A stretch of DNA of 63,778 nucleotides from Purshia tridentata (GCA_003254885.1 QANT01006803.1:1-63778); one strand, 5' to 3'; counted from the first letter of the stretch, positions 1 to 11,620 are shown. The notes: a model not told the origin generated them from the sequence alone. Made by a program: numbers and translations.

Positions 1-260
1 GTCTCTTTTGCTGGTATTGATCACAATTAATTAATTACATTTATTAATATATGATATGCCCTGTATGATGATGCCTTAACTTTTTTGTGTGGATAAAATC
101 AAATTTACAGCCTTGTGCTGAATGCTGATCTTTGACTTGCTAGCTTTAGAGAAAAAGGAAGGAGATGATTATATGGTCTTTACATGCATATTGATTAGTT
201 TTGAGATTTTCCATTCTTTATTAATTTTCCATTTCATTAAAAAGGATTGACTTAACCTTA
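1..260 (-). promoter_or_regulatory. Promoter-like segment of a polygalacturonase paralogue outside the window
   Basis: This stretch lines up with the PG1 upstream region at about 4059-4330. Shared landmarks in the same order include a GTCTCTT..CTGGTATTG block, a run of ATTAAT repeats, a GATATGCC..TGTAT block and TACATGCAT near the far end. In PG1 the matching block begins about 156 bases upstream of the start codon. If spacing is kept, the start codon of a minus-strand paralogue lies roughly 150 bases left of position 1. The similarity is seen by eye; the missing gene is inference. Confidence 0.6.
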
Positions 261-1620
261 CTCAATCAACTGTTTAAATAGTAGCGCTCGTCTATATTGG
301 CAAATTTTTTTAGAAAATAAATTACCAATGTAGATATATTACCTAGCTTTCAACCCCATTAAATTATTTAAATTGTAAGCAACAGTTCATAATAGAAAAG
401 TACAATCTTATTGTAATTATTCTTTAGATACAATGATAAAACTAGCATTCGTGATGTTAATCTGCACTCTGCATAGAATTACTTATGTTCACTAATATTA
501 TGGCGTTTCTTTCTGTTTCTTCCACATTATCATACTAGTGGGAGATCGAGATTGTGGTCCCTAAAACATTCCATTTTGGATATTGACTAAATTAATCTGA
601 TCACAGTCATTAATATATGAATCCAAAAACTAATCTGATCGTAATCTAGTTTTTAAATCATCTTCTACTTTCGATATGTACTGAAAAGTTTGGATATTAG
701 ATCATTTAGATCTATATATTGAATGCACGACAACAGAATCTAGTAATTGACTATGTGTTAAAGAAACTCCAGTAATTTAATATTCATTGATATCAATTTA
801 GAGTCCTTTTTTATTATGTAAAAAAATGCTAAGAGCCTCAACTTTTGTTTTCCATCTTACGTATCATGTCTGGTATACTAATGTATTATATACATAGTTC
901 TTTTGTAGTGCACCACCTCTCTTAGCCACACAATGAAATTGGCAAAAGCACTTTTGCTTTTTAAAGTTGATGTTTGGCTTTTTTGAGAAAGTATGAAAAT
1001 TATGATATTATATTAATTTGTAGTTGTTTGGCTATTGAAAATTGTGAATTGTGAAGTATTGATTCGAGTATTGCTAAATTTTATTAGGAATGTGGGGAAA
1101 AAAAAATAAAAATTTCAGTCCAGCCAAACAACCAATCGATCCGACTAACGGCCCACAATATTGGGTTAGTTGTTGGCTTTGGAATTTAACAAATGTCGTT
1201 TTGTCAACTGGGTCAGTTGTTTACCGATATAGGCCTTACCCGACCTATTTCCAGTCCTAATTTTATCATTAACTATTTGTCGTCACTAAAAACACATTAG
1301 CTATAACAAGAGGTGTTAAAGTTCTATAAGCCTAACTCACCTTTAAAAAAAATTTGTAAAGAGAGGATCACAGGACAGTACAATCCCACCAATGGGTTAC
1401 CGGGCCCAACGCCCAGGGTTGGACCCACCGCCAATACATGGAGCTGTGTTGATCGTGGTTAAAGTTCATCATTTTCATCAATTAATTAGAGTATATCCCT
1501 TATAGGCTTCATAAAAAGAGTCATCGCATACATAGAGAATTGCAGCTAGAACCAACCAAAAATGATCAGGCAGAAAATAATATTCTTAATTTTTAAAGTA
1601 CACATGTCACTAATTTTAAC
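261..1620. other. AT-rich intergenic DNA, no gene seen
   Basis: No coding segment with plant codon patterns or recognisable protein similarity was found on either strand. The segment near 1130-1460 is less AT-rich and could be a degenerate repeat, but no element boundaries could be defined. Confidence 0.5.
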
Positions 1621-1624
1621 ATTG

Positions 1625-1678
1625 ATGTTCAATCTTCTTGAATTTCTTAGATCATATCATTTCAAGAAGATTGAACAT
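1625..1678 (-). repeat. Perfect 18-bp hairpin in the PG1 3' untranslated region
   Basis: Positions 1625-1642 and 1661-1678 are exact reverse complements of 18 bases, separated by an 18-base loop. On the minus strand the hairpin lies 35 bases past the PG1 stop codon, so it would be transcribed in the 3' UTR. It could affect mRNA stability or 3' end formation, or be a relic of a small foldback element; the sequence alone does not decide. Confidence 0.8.
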
Positions 1679-1712
1679 TAACAATATGCATATATATATA
1701 TATAGCTCTCGA

Positions 1713-3903
1713 TCACTTTGATAGGCACGGAACATTAGGTCTAGTAAAGCTTGATTTTCCATTGGCATTTTTGCAATAAGCAATGGTGGGTTTCCCTCGC
1801 ACAATCGAAGTTAAGTTGACATGATTCATCACAATGTTGGTGCAACCCAAGCCATCAGAACAATTCAGTATTATCGCTTTCTCAGTAGCTGAAGTTCCTT
1901 GGAAACCACTATATGTTATGTCGCTCACTTCTACTGCTCCAATATTTTCGATACCAAAGTACTGTTGGTCAATAATAATTGGATTTTTGGACTCCACAAG
2001 TGTGATTTGATTAAAAGAAATTGCCTTCGCAAACCCAGATCCTCCCTTTAAAACAAACAAAAAAGATCAGAATTATATTTCTTTCTAGAAAACCTTTAAA
2101 CAAAATAATTAAATATAAAGCATATGTATGATATAGTTAATTAGGAAATATTATTACCTGGAATGTCTTTATTCTTGCACCATTCTGAGTTTTGTAAAAT
2201 GTACAATTTTGAACGTGCACTTGTTCAACTCTTTCATCAGGATGTCTTCCTAAACTTCCCACACTTGGGGCAAACACATGCACATAGAGTTATGTTCAGA
2301 TATTAAACCTCATTTTTGTTTAATATCATGCACATAGAGTGTTTTTTTCTTTAATGTAATTTTCTATGTTTTTAAGCCTACCTAATACCATGACCTGGTC
2401 CGCATCTTACACGAGTTACATTTATAAAAGAGGATCCGCTCTTAATTGCAACGCAGTCATCACCTACAGTAATTAATTAGAAGCAAAACCAAGAAGATCC
2501 GCAATTAATTAAACAATATCAATGACAACAAATAAGCCAATGCCCCATCATTCAACCCCGAAAGATTATGAAAATGATTAGCCATACATACCCATATAAT
2601 CAGTAATAAAGTAATCAATAAAAAGAGGGAGGAATTAATTGAATTACCAGTTGCAATGACAGAGTCAAATATATTTACTCGGCTTGTCGCAGAGAGAACG
2701 ATTCCATCAGTGTTGGGGCTGTGTTCTGGTGCAATTACATGAATGTTTGATATAAATACACCAATAGAACCATGTATATAGATATGCTTATTTGGGCTAT
2801 CACGCGAAGTGAATCCACTTAGTTGAAGTTTGTCACAGTGATGGAAACTTAGAGCCTGTGCAACAACATATATATGGCAAAACAAAAAGTCAATGTCTAA
2901 CTCGCTAGCTACTGATAAAAAATGAGTTAGAATTATGATATAGATCATAAATTCGAAGAACTACCGTGGGTGCTCCGCAATTCAAGTTAGTCTCCTGATT
3001 ACAGGTAAACATTCAAGAGCAAAAAAATTCGATCAGTAATTTTTAAAATTTTGAAAAAAGAAAATAAAAAAAAATTTGAAAAAAAGTGGGAATAGCAAGC
3101 ATGCACATTTGTGTAGTGAGGCAGCTGAGGTTTGTGGGTCCACCAATTTGAACCCTTGCCATCTATAAGTCCTGTTCCCTTGATGACAAGACCCTTCACC
3201 TTTTGAAAGCACAGCAAGCATCCCAATTCGCATCCTGTCCATTCACTAGGATTGGAGGGAGCCACGATATGCCCTCTGACCTGATCTCAAGAGAAAAAGT
3301 TTATAAATTGAAAATAAATATTACTGAATTAATTATAGTAATAATTAGTGATGATATATTCATTACCTGAACTACAATGCTGTTTGACTTACAAGGACCC
3401 TCATATTTTATAGGTTTCAGTAAGTATGTTCTTCCCATTGGAATGTTTAGGGTTTGGGTGCCTCCAACAGCTCCACATATTTTTTGCCATGCCTTCAAGA
3501 AAGCCTTTATACATACAAATACAAAATTCAATATATATGTATGAAATTAGTGATATATTTATTTCTTTCTTCTATCTTTTTGTGTATATATATTATATAT
3601 AGCAAGATATAGAGACTTTTTAAAAAAAGAAAAGATGATTAAAAAAGAGTTCAAGATTTAATTACTGGGGAGTCATCGACTTGGCCATTTCCAGTTGCAC
3701 CAAAATCAAGCACATTATAAGTACCATCTTGGGCATATCCAATGCCAAATATAGATGAAGCAATAACCAAAAACAGAAGTAAACCAACTGATGAAGGTAG
3801 CTTGTCCTGCACAAAATAGAAAAAGAGGATTAAGCTTTCAGTGCATGCACTAGTAATGATTCAAGAATATATATTGGAAAGGAACAGAACATAAACTCGC
3901 CAT
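1713..3903 (-). CDS. Polygalacturonase (GH28), PG1
   Basis: Secreted pectin-degrading enzyme that hydrolyses alpha-1,4 links of polygalacturonan in the cell wall. Exons on the minus strand: 3806-3666, 3504-3367, 3280-3107, 2994-2965, 2855-2648, 2463-2382, 2263-2158 and 2045-1713, all phase-consistent. A hydrophobic signal-peptide segment ([18 protein letters not shown]) lies in exon 2. The four GH28 signatures are present in order: SPNTDG, GDDC, GPGHGI and RIKT. The first exon is uncertain: ATG at 3903 with a weak donor gives six residues and about 409 in total, which is typical of the family; other upstream ATGs are possible. Its exon plan matches PG2 (17311-19771), including an identical 208-base exon, so the two are paralogues. 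A TATA-like box lies at 4031-4039. It appears intact. The physiological role (pollen, abscission, fruit or growth) cannot be read from sequence. Confidence 0.9.
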
Positions 3904-4030
3904 TATCACTGCACTCATGTTTCAAGAATATTGAAAAGGAAAAGAACAGAATATTGCCAAGGACCAATTTCAAAACTCAATGAAAACTCAATGACATAAT
4001 TCGATCATATCCTCCTCTTCTCCGTCTTCT

Positions 4031-4039
4031 TATTTATAG
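4031..4039 (-). promoter_or_regulatory. TATA box of PG1
   Basis: On the minus strand this reads CTATAAATA, about 130 bases upstream of the proposed PG1 start codon, which fits a short 5' UTR. Confidence 0.5.
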
Positions 4040-4400
4040 TCTTATTGGAATTGAACATGGAGTCTCTTCCACTGGTATTGACAATTAAATATTAATAACA
4101 TTAATTAATATAGGATATGCCTGTATCTTATCAATGTGTTTATTTGGAAATTCTTCTCCTGAGGCCTAAGTTTTGGATATATAAAATCAACTTTTCAGAC
4201 TTGTGGTGTTTGACTTGATTTATGAAAAAGATCCAGGAAGGTGGTTAATTATATAATCTGTACATGCATGTTGAGTTTTGAGATTTTGCTTTCTCTTCTT
4301 TTTCATTTCATTAAGTACTAAAAAAGGTTATTAATTAATTCTACTCGTTAGTTGGTGAATTTTTTAATATCTACTTTATAATTGTTTTCTAATTCTTACT

Positions 4401-5651
4401 TAAAAAATGAGAGACCTGGATGTGCTTTCTTAAAGCAGTGCCATGGAACAACCTCATTTTTTCCAAGAACATTGTCATGGAATATCAATTAAGGACTATG
4501 CATAAAAGGTAGATTAGATTTAGAACAGAAGCCTCCGTGAAACACAAGGGTAGATACAAGATATCTCTTAGTTATATATATAGTCAAGATAAGGAGAAAA
4601 GAAAACCTTCTACTATATTTAGTTGTGATTGGGCCCGCAATTAATGGATTCTTCACTGGCCAAAGACACTTTATAATTTAAAAAAATAAAAAATAAAAAA
4701 CAATGGAAACTCAGAAGTTGACTTGACTTGTAAAGCAACTTGTTCTTACACATACCCCATCATCGTGCTATCATTAATGGAAATTTTCTGTGTCATGATT
4801 GTCATCTACCAGAGTAGCAACCCATCTGGATTGAGCTGATCTAGTGATCATCTACCAAAGGCAAACCAAACTTAGCTTTTCTTTTATACATAGCAGGTGC
4901 AAATTCACTTCCTAGTTCCTTCTCTGTCTTTCTTTTTTTTTTTTTTNGTCTTTCTTTTTTTTTTTTTTGTTGATTTTTTAGTTCAATTGTTTTTTCAACT
5001 AATTCATAAATTGAGTCTGAGTTTATCCTTCTTCTCCATTAATGCTCTGTTTGCACATCAATTTTCTTGAAGCTTATGCTTCGTTATAGATAGAAACTGG
5101 ATTTGAGCAAAGGTAATGGGAGTGTTCTATAATTTTCTTCTTTCTTTCAATGAAATTTTGGTTTGTCTCTGTTGTATGTTTTGATTGGAAGCATAAGAAT
5201 GATAAGATCTAAAAGAGGATAACATCAACTATAAAAATTTGTAGTTTTAAACTTCTACTAGAAGGTGCAAGCCTGCAATAATGTAGAACAAGAGATACTG
5301 TACACAACCATGTTCAGCTTCACTCTGGACCCCTTTTGGGGTAACTAAGATGTTGCATTAAAAAGCCCAAGGGGCACATACAAGACGCCCAAGGCAACAA
5401 CCAGCCCAACACAAAAACTTATAATGATTCATATTTCAATTGCTTTCTGTTTCCTACTTGATCTCATCAACTAAATGGAAAATGTGGAAAAATCTGTGGA
5501 GCGAAATAAAGAAACAAGGGGAATATTGTGGAGCACATCTCCATCTCATCTTGGAAATTTAACAGTGAAATTTTGTTGATTGTGGTTTCGCTAATTTTTA
5601 ATCATCGTCATCTTCATCTATTAGAATCACAACAAAGTCATCACAAGGAAA
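4401..5651 (+). repeat. Upstream region of DUF247 array unit A
   Basis: This stretch is repeated at 9738-10800 (unit B) and 12800-13856 (unit C). Shared blocks include GAGAGACCTGGATGTGCTTTC (present in A and B), GATTTAGAACAG, CATCATCGTGCTATCATTAATGG, a T-rich run before TTGATTTTTTAG, CACAACCATGTTCAGCTTCA and the run into the ATG. Unit A carries a single ambiguous base (n) at 4947 inside a T-homopolymer. The region probably holds the promoter and leader of the DUF247 pseudogene. Confidence 0.8.
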
Positions 5652-5740
5652 ATGAAAGGAAGCAATGAAGCTGCTCCAAATGACATTGAAAACCCGTACG
5701 TGCCATTGGAAACTTCAATGACAGAGGAGTTGGATAGCTT

Positions 5741-6241
5741 TGTTGGTCTTGAGTTTACAAACTAATACCAAAAGTATGGGTGATAAGTTTACAAACTTGA
5801 TCACACCTCTCACACACTCTCACAAAGGAAACAAAAAATAAGCCACGGGAAAAGAGAACTTGAAAGGAGCAACACTATTTCTTATTGATTAACTCTGATT
5901 GAGTTGATATCACAAACATACAAGGTCGTGCCTTATATAGGCAGCTGGTACATAAAAGTCATACAAGGATTTAAGCATCTAAGTTGTAAAAGTCAAGTGA
6001 ACACAATAAATAAAGGTAGAGCTATCCTATCTAGATGTAAAAAACTAAAACATAGCATGAATAGATGAAGAAAAACAGCCACCGTACTTATGAAACCAAG
6101 ATAAAGTAGAAAACAATTGTGGACTTTATTCATGAAGGCAGCTACCAACCCATGTGAAATCAGTCACCTTATTTGATTTGTAATTTTTCAACACCAACCC
6201 ATTTGAAATCAGCCACCTTATTTGATTTGTAATTGTCAACA
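5741..6241. mobile_element. Solo LTR with 5-bp target-site duplication
   Basis: The element starts TGTTG and ends CAACA, an exact 5-bp terminal inversion with the canonical TG..CA ends of LTR elements. It is flanked on both sides by AGCTT (5736-5740 and 6242-6246). Removing it together with one AGCTT restores colinearity with the intact DUF247 gene of unit C. A TATA-like CTTATATAGG lies near 5933. The last ~100 bases contain a ~48-bp tandem duplication (from about 6145 and 6193, each with ACCAACCCAT). No internal region or second LTR is present, so it is a solo LTR left by recombination; superfamily not determined. Confidence 0.92.
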
Positions 6242-6546
6242 AGCTTGCCTTCCCTGTCCTCTTTGTGCTGTATCTACAGAGTTCCAGAGCGATTGAGGTG
6301 TGTAAATGAAAGGCCTACACGCCAAAGCTAGTCTCTATAGACCCACTTCACCATGGCAAAGAACCCGTACAAGCTATGGAAGAGCACAAAAAGAGATACC
6401 TAAAGGATTATCTGCATCGGACCCAAGTAAGCTTGAAAGAATATATAAAGAAAATAAGGGACCAAGAAATGAGATTACGCAGTTGTTATGCAAAAAACCA
6501 TTAAGTTTAGCAGTGACGACTTTGTAAGAATGATTCTAGTGGATGC

Positions 6547-6983
6547 TGATAACATTGTGTTTGGGAACTCAGAAAATCAAAGAGGAAGATTACAAGAAAC
6601 GAAGAAAACAGAGAAAAGAATCTGTTATGTATATATTGAATCGTTTGGAATACACTGGAAGCTAATATATATAGCTAGGATTATAGAGGAGTACAGTTAC
6701 TAACCGACTAACCAAATAGACAATTAATTAACTCTTCTAATAATATCCTAACTACATGAGCTGGACAACCACTTTTGCTGAGGTGGACAAGCAGCTTACA
6801 TAGCAGAGCTTATCAGCCCCCCTCAAGCTCATGCTGGAGAGGAGGTCGAAGCATGAGATTGCTCCTTATTACTCGAAGCAAAGGAGAGGAAAGTGCTTTG
6901 GTAAGAACATCGGCCAGCTGGTGAGTAGTAGAAACAAAAGAAAGCTTTAAGTCACCTCGTGTAACCCTTAGCAGAGCTTATCA
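6547..6983 (-). mobile_element. Internally deleted Ty1/copia element (3' LTR plus pol end)
   Basis: Flanked by GATGC duplications (6542-6546 and 6984-6988). Read on the minus strand, it opens with the first ~15 bases of an LTR (TGATAAGCTCTGCTA), jumps to the last part of a copia pol frame (GDLKLSF..QLADVLTKALSSPLL..), a purine tract (GAGGGGGG) at about 6815-6823, and then a full LTR at 6547-6815 that begins with the same bases and ends TTATCA. The ADVLTKAL motif is typical of the RNase H C-terminus of plant Copia elements. A deletion therefore removed most of the 5' LTR and nearly all internal sequence while leaving both outer ends. It has no coding capacity of its own. Confidence 0.9.
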
Positions 6984-7937
6984 GATGCCGCCTTTATCAT
7001 TGAGCTCTTATTAAGGATGGACCTCTGTGAATTTGATGAAGAAAATGACCGCATATGCAACAACGCTCAGATGATTATGGATCTATGCCTGACATGTTGT
7101 TGCTCGAAAATCAGCTTCCACTCTTCATTCTCGATGATCTATTTGACCCAGACAAAATTGCAGTCTCTCCTAATTTTAAAAGTACAGGGAGGCTTTCAAT
7201 TATTAATCTTTCTATCCATCTCTTCAGATATGCAATATTTTGTGTAGTGGAGTGAAGGAACACAACTTGGAGAGAGAGAGTTCTTCTTATGTAGAAGTAG
7301 CACATTTTGTTGATCTTAGAAGAACTTTATGTGGACAATATCTAGTTGGAAAACGCACAAAACTTGAAGATGTAAGTTGGGCACCCAACATGACAAAGCT
7401 ACATCAGGCGGGAGTCAAGTTTAGGGTGGGAATATCAACCAAAAACACATTTGACTTACGATTCACAGATGGGATTCTGGAAATTCGAAAATTAATAATT
7501 TGTGATGACACAGTCTGTATTCAGAAATCTTATTGCCTTTGAACAATGTCATTGCAATCTGAGGTACGTAAGTGACTATGTACACATCATGGATCATTTT
7601 GTGGACTCCCCAAAGGATGTGGAGTTGCTTGTTGATCATGGAATTTTTCAAAATTTGCTAGGTGATAGCAGTGATGTTTCTACCCTGATTAACAACCTTG
7701 GCATTGGGGTTGTTGGTGGGAAATACTATAATTATGCTACTCTTTCTGAAGACCTGAACAAGTACTGCGGTTCGATGTGGCACAAATGGTTAGCAAATTT
7801 GAGACAAAATTATTTCAGCACACCTTGGGCAACTATTTCCATCATTGCAGCTGTTGTTCTCCTCTTACTCACTCTTCTACAAACAATCTACTCTATTATC
7901 TCTCTTACCAAAGAGTAGCTGTGGGGGGTCATTCTGG

Positions 7938-8160
7938 ATTCCAATGACTTCTATTTTTGCTGCTCTTTGTGAAGACCTGAACAAGTACTACAGAATGTCT
8001 TGGCACAAATGGAAGGCAAGTTTGAGAAAATTATTGCAACACACCTTGTCCATCTATTTCTACCATTGCAGCTGTTTTGCTCCTCAAGCCCACCCTCGTA
8101 CAAGCAGTGTGCTCTGTTGTCTCTGCTATGCCTGCTGCGTCACAGTAAGTCTCTCCTTCT
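7938..8160 (+). pseudogene. Detached DUF247 C-terminal tail, unit A
   Basis: Just after the pseudogene stop, a second stretch resembles the DUF247 tail: EDLNKYYRMSWHKWKASLRK, which matches EDLNKYCSSMWHK..ASLRQ of the gene. In unit A the frame is lost after this because the A-run is shorter than in unit C. It is the counterpart of 15199-15411, so the tail duplication is older than the duplication of the units. Confidence 0.75.
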
Positions 8161-8429
8161 AGTCTTAGAAAGACTTGTAAAGTAAGTTTTCGAACTGCCA
8201 TGAGGAGTCTGTATTAGTATGTAGAAGAGTACTATGGCCATTTTGTCAGTGAATTTGTGCTGCAGTGTGCAAGTGGAATGATACCAAGTATCTAAGAGTA
8301 ATTAAAACTGTGTTGTTATATATTTTAGGGCAAAATTCATTTTAGTTCCTCAAATATAGTGTGTTTTGCTTCAAAAAGTGGGATTCCGATACCTCAATTT
8401 TATATTTCTGACAATTTCATACCCCCACC

Positions 8430-9371
8430 AAAACCTAGCCAGAACTGCATTTAATTCCTCACACACAGCCTTGGGAAACTTAAACACTGCCATGGGATAG
8501 GCATATATGGCACAGGCTACTGAGTTTAATAACACATCTTTACTAGCAGCTGTAAGATAAACTTATTTCCACCCACTAACCTTTTTAATCACTCTATCTT
8601 TGATATAAGAGAGAGTTTCTCTCTTGGATTTGCACAGAGTGTAGGCAAGTCCAAATACTTGCCAAGGTTACCAGCCTGTTTCATCAAAAGTAGCACAGAT
8701 AGAATACTTCACTTCATCTGTATTTGGGCTAAAAAAAAGTAGATTTGTTCTAATTAACCCTTTTCCCTGAACCAGCACAATAAACTTCCAATAATTGCTT
8801 GAACACCAAGCAGTTTTGATTAGTAGCCTGCAAGAAGAAGAGAGAGTCATCTGCAAAAAACAGATGACTCAAAACAAGTCTTTTAACAAACCAGCCGCAC
8901 ATGCGTCAAGAGTCATATTTGAGAAGACATGCATCTCCCACAACTATGAACATGTAGGGTGATAAAGAATCATCGTGTCTTAAACCTCTAGAAGGAATGA
9001 AAGTTGGACCAGCTTACTATTGACATGAATGGATAAAGATTCTGATCAAACACACTCCATCACAAGCTTCACCCATTTTGATGCAAATACCATCTTAACC
9101 ATGACAACTTTTACGAAAGCCCATTCAATTCTGTCATAGGCCTTATTCATGTCATCTTTTAAACCCAACTTAATTTCCATGCACAACTGACCTTTTTGAG
9201 CTTCAAGTGATGAAAAGCTTCATGTGCCGTAGGAATATTATCTTGTATCTATCTGTCTTTGAGAGATAAAGGCACCTTGAAGCTTAGAAATAAGAGAGGG
9301 TAGAAAGGGTTTAAACCTATTAGCAAGAATTTTATACAATAATTTGTAAGAAAAATTACAGCAACCTAATA
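8430..9371 (-). mobile_element. LINE (non-LTR) reverse-transcriptase relic, unit A
   Basis: Minus-strand reading gives broken pieces of a plant L1-type reverse transcriptase: an ISKLQGAFISQRQ-like segment, a DMNKAYDR-type segment, and FFADDS, which is the catalytic YxDD-equivalent, near 8855-8870. Many frameshifts and stops are present. The same relic sits downstream of the DUF247 gene in unit C. Unit A keeps about 105 bases around 9210-9310 that unit C lacks, but stops at about 9371 where unit C continues. Confidence 0.8.
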
Positions 9372-9737
9372 TGGTATTAAATCAGGTCACTCACGTGTGT
9401 TAGGCCACATGACCACACATTCTCCACATCACTCAATATGAGTATGAGTTATTCACTTGTTTGGCTTAAAGTGATGCATACACGTGCAGAAGCGTGTGAG
9501 AATGTGGAGTGTTGTCCTCACATTGGAATAGTATAACCTTTTATAGTGACTTATAAGTGTCTTAGGCTACTCTTCTTATTGTCAAATTTTTAAAAATGTT
9601 TGAATTGGTTGAGCAATTTAATGGATGCAAATAGGTACCAAGATAAATTTTTATTTTGTAGGGACAAATAATAATTTGGGTACTTAATTGGGACAATGGT
9701 TAAAGTTTAAGAACCAAAATCTGAAAAAACCAATGAA
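9372..9737. repeat. Dispersed non-coding repeat
   Basis: No gene. The segment at 9490-9575 (GAGAATGTGGAGTG..CACATTGGAA..AGTATAAC..TAGTGACTTATAAG) recurs near 52925-52990, and a weaker version lies near 62170. It looks like a dispersed repeat whose full limits I could not define. Confidence 0.45.
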
Positions 9738-10800
9738 TAAAAAATGAGAGACCTGGATGTGCTTTCCTAAAGCAATGCCATGAAACAACCTCACTTTTTC
9801 CAAGAACATTGTCATGGAATATCAATTAACGACTATGCATAAGAGGTAGATTAGATTTAGAACAGAAACTAGCTTCAGAGAAACACAAGGTAGATACAAG
9901 ATATCACTTTGTTATATAGTCAAGATAAGGAGAAACACATACACCAGATCAAGTCTTCCATCGAAGACTTACTCCACACCTCATCATCGTGCAATCATTA
10001 ATGGCAATTTTCTGTGTCATCATCTACCAAAGTAGCAACCCATCTGCACTGAGCAGTTCTAGTGATCATCTACAAAAGGCAAACCAAAGTTGGCTTTTCT
10101 TTTATACTTACGGTACATAGCAGGTGCGAATACACTTCCTAGTTCCTTCTCTGACTTTTTTTTTTCGTTTTTGATTTTTTAGTTAAATTGTTTTTTCAAT
10201 TAAATCATAAATTGAGTCTGAGTTTTATCCTTCTTCTCCATTAATGCTATGTTTGCACATCAATTTTCTTAAAGCTTATGTTTCGTTATAGTTACAAATT
10301 GGAATTGAGCAAAGGTAATGGGAGTGTTCTAATTTTCTTCTTTCTGTCAATGAGATTTAGGTTTGTCTCTGTTGTACGTGTGTTTTGAGCATAAGATCTA
10401 AAAGAGGATAACATCTACTATAAAAAAAATTTGGTTCTTCTATACTGTACACAACCATGTTCAGCTTCACTCTGGACCCCTTTTTTGGGGGTAAGTAAAG
10501 ATGTTTTAAAAAGTCCAAGGGGTACTGACATGGAGCCCAAGGCAACAACCAGCCCAAAACAAAACAAACAAAAAAATACCAAAAACTTGTAATGATTCAT
10601 ATTTCAATTGCTTTGTGTTTCCTACTTTATCTCATCCACTAAATGGAAAATGTGGAAATATCTGTGGAGGGAAATGAAGAAACAAGGGGAATATTGTGTG
10701 ATCCCTTTTTTATAACTTAATTTTATTTCCTGGTCGGAGCACATCTCTATCTCATCTTGGAAATCTTTAACAGTGAAATATTGTTGATTGTGGTTGGGAT
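9738..10800 (+). repeat. Unit B of the DUF247 array: upstream region only
   Basis: Third copy of the DUF247 upstream region, colinear with 4401-5651 and 12800-13856, down to a final match near AATATTGTTGATTGTGGTT at about 10775. No DUF247 coding sequence follows, so the unit is truncated just before where the start codon would be. Any promoter here would drive unrelated downstream DNA. Confidence 0.75.
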
Positions 10801-11620
10801 GGCAACGAAACGAGTCGGAGTTAGGTTTGCCATTACCATCCCTGCCCCACTGGGTATATGGGGTCTTCGTCGAATATTCTAACGGCTAGTGTCCTCTTGG
10901 TGTCTTAATAGGCTGGGACGGAGCTTCGTTAATGGTTGGGTAGGCTATAGCCCAGCCCAACTTGTATTTCCAAGCCTAGAGCCAGACAGCTCAGCCCACC
11001 TCAAATAAGCAATTTATTGTTTTCGAATAAAATTTCCTATTTCCTATTTCGTAATTTGTAATTTCCTTTTGGTTTTCGAATGTCTAGGGTTGAGGAAGTA
11101 TTTAAACAACCTTTCGGCTGTTTGAAGGATTATTATCATTTTTATTCAAGAAACTTAAATTTACTTTTTACTGGTGGACTCCATGTCTATTGTTTAGAGT
11201 TAACCCTAATTTTCCTTAGTTTTTCTTTACTTGCACGTTATGTTGCGTTAGTGTCCTCTTGTTGTCTTAATAGGTTGGGATGGAGTTACGTATTTTTTTG
11301 TAACCCTTATGTTCTATTTTGTATATATAATCTGTAATTTAGTTAATTAAATTTTAGTCATTATTAACTATAATAGTATTTTTAAATAATTTATTAACTT
11401 ATTTGTAAAATTGAAACTTTTTATTAACTTATTTGTAAACGATTCTCAAACAATGAGCTAGTTTTAATATGTTTGTTAAAAGTGCACCTTTGCATGTTCC
11501 GTTGCGAAGCCTCTTTCTAGGCAAGCTGCTATAATGATCAAATTAAATAGAATTTAATACATCGAGAAAGGCAAAACTACATGCAGTATTTGATATTGGA
11601 CAAGGTTGGTTCTCAAGACC
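10801..11620. other. Intergenic, no gene; short internal direct repeat
   Basis: The block AGTGTCCTCTTGGTGTCTTA followed by ATAGGCTGGGACGGAG near 10890 recurs with few changes near 11250. An 85-codon open frame at 11080-11337 has no recognisable features and is not called as a gene. Confidence 0.4.

Larger units (their letters stand above)
5652..7918 (+). pseudogene. DUF247 (UPF0481) pseudogene, unit A
   Basis: Broken copy of the intact DUF247 gene at 13857-15179. It starts with the same codons, and its end matches the intact C-terminal membrane tail and stop at 7916-7918. It is interrupted by a 501-bp solo LTR (5741-6241) after codon 30 and by a 437-bp Copia derivative (6547-6983). Independent small lesions also break the frame: one A is missing just after the GTGTGTAAATGA stretch near 6305, one base is lost near 7245, and two bases are lost near 7510 relative to the intact gene. 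The several independent breaks mean it is not functional as a DUF247 protein. The best remaining open stretches are 7240-7542 and 7502-7918. Confidence 0.92.

Noticed and set aside
7017..7918. Unit A 3' part as a separate short DUF247 gene
   Set aside because: It has frameshifts near 7245 and 7510 and lacks the N-terminal half; it is continuous with the pseudogene once the insertions are recognised.
11080..11337. Open frame of 85 codons
   Set aside because: Translation has no domain, no splice context and lies in repeat-derived DNA that partly repeats an upstream segment.
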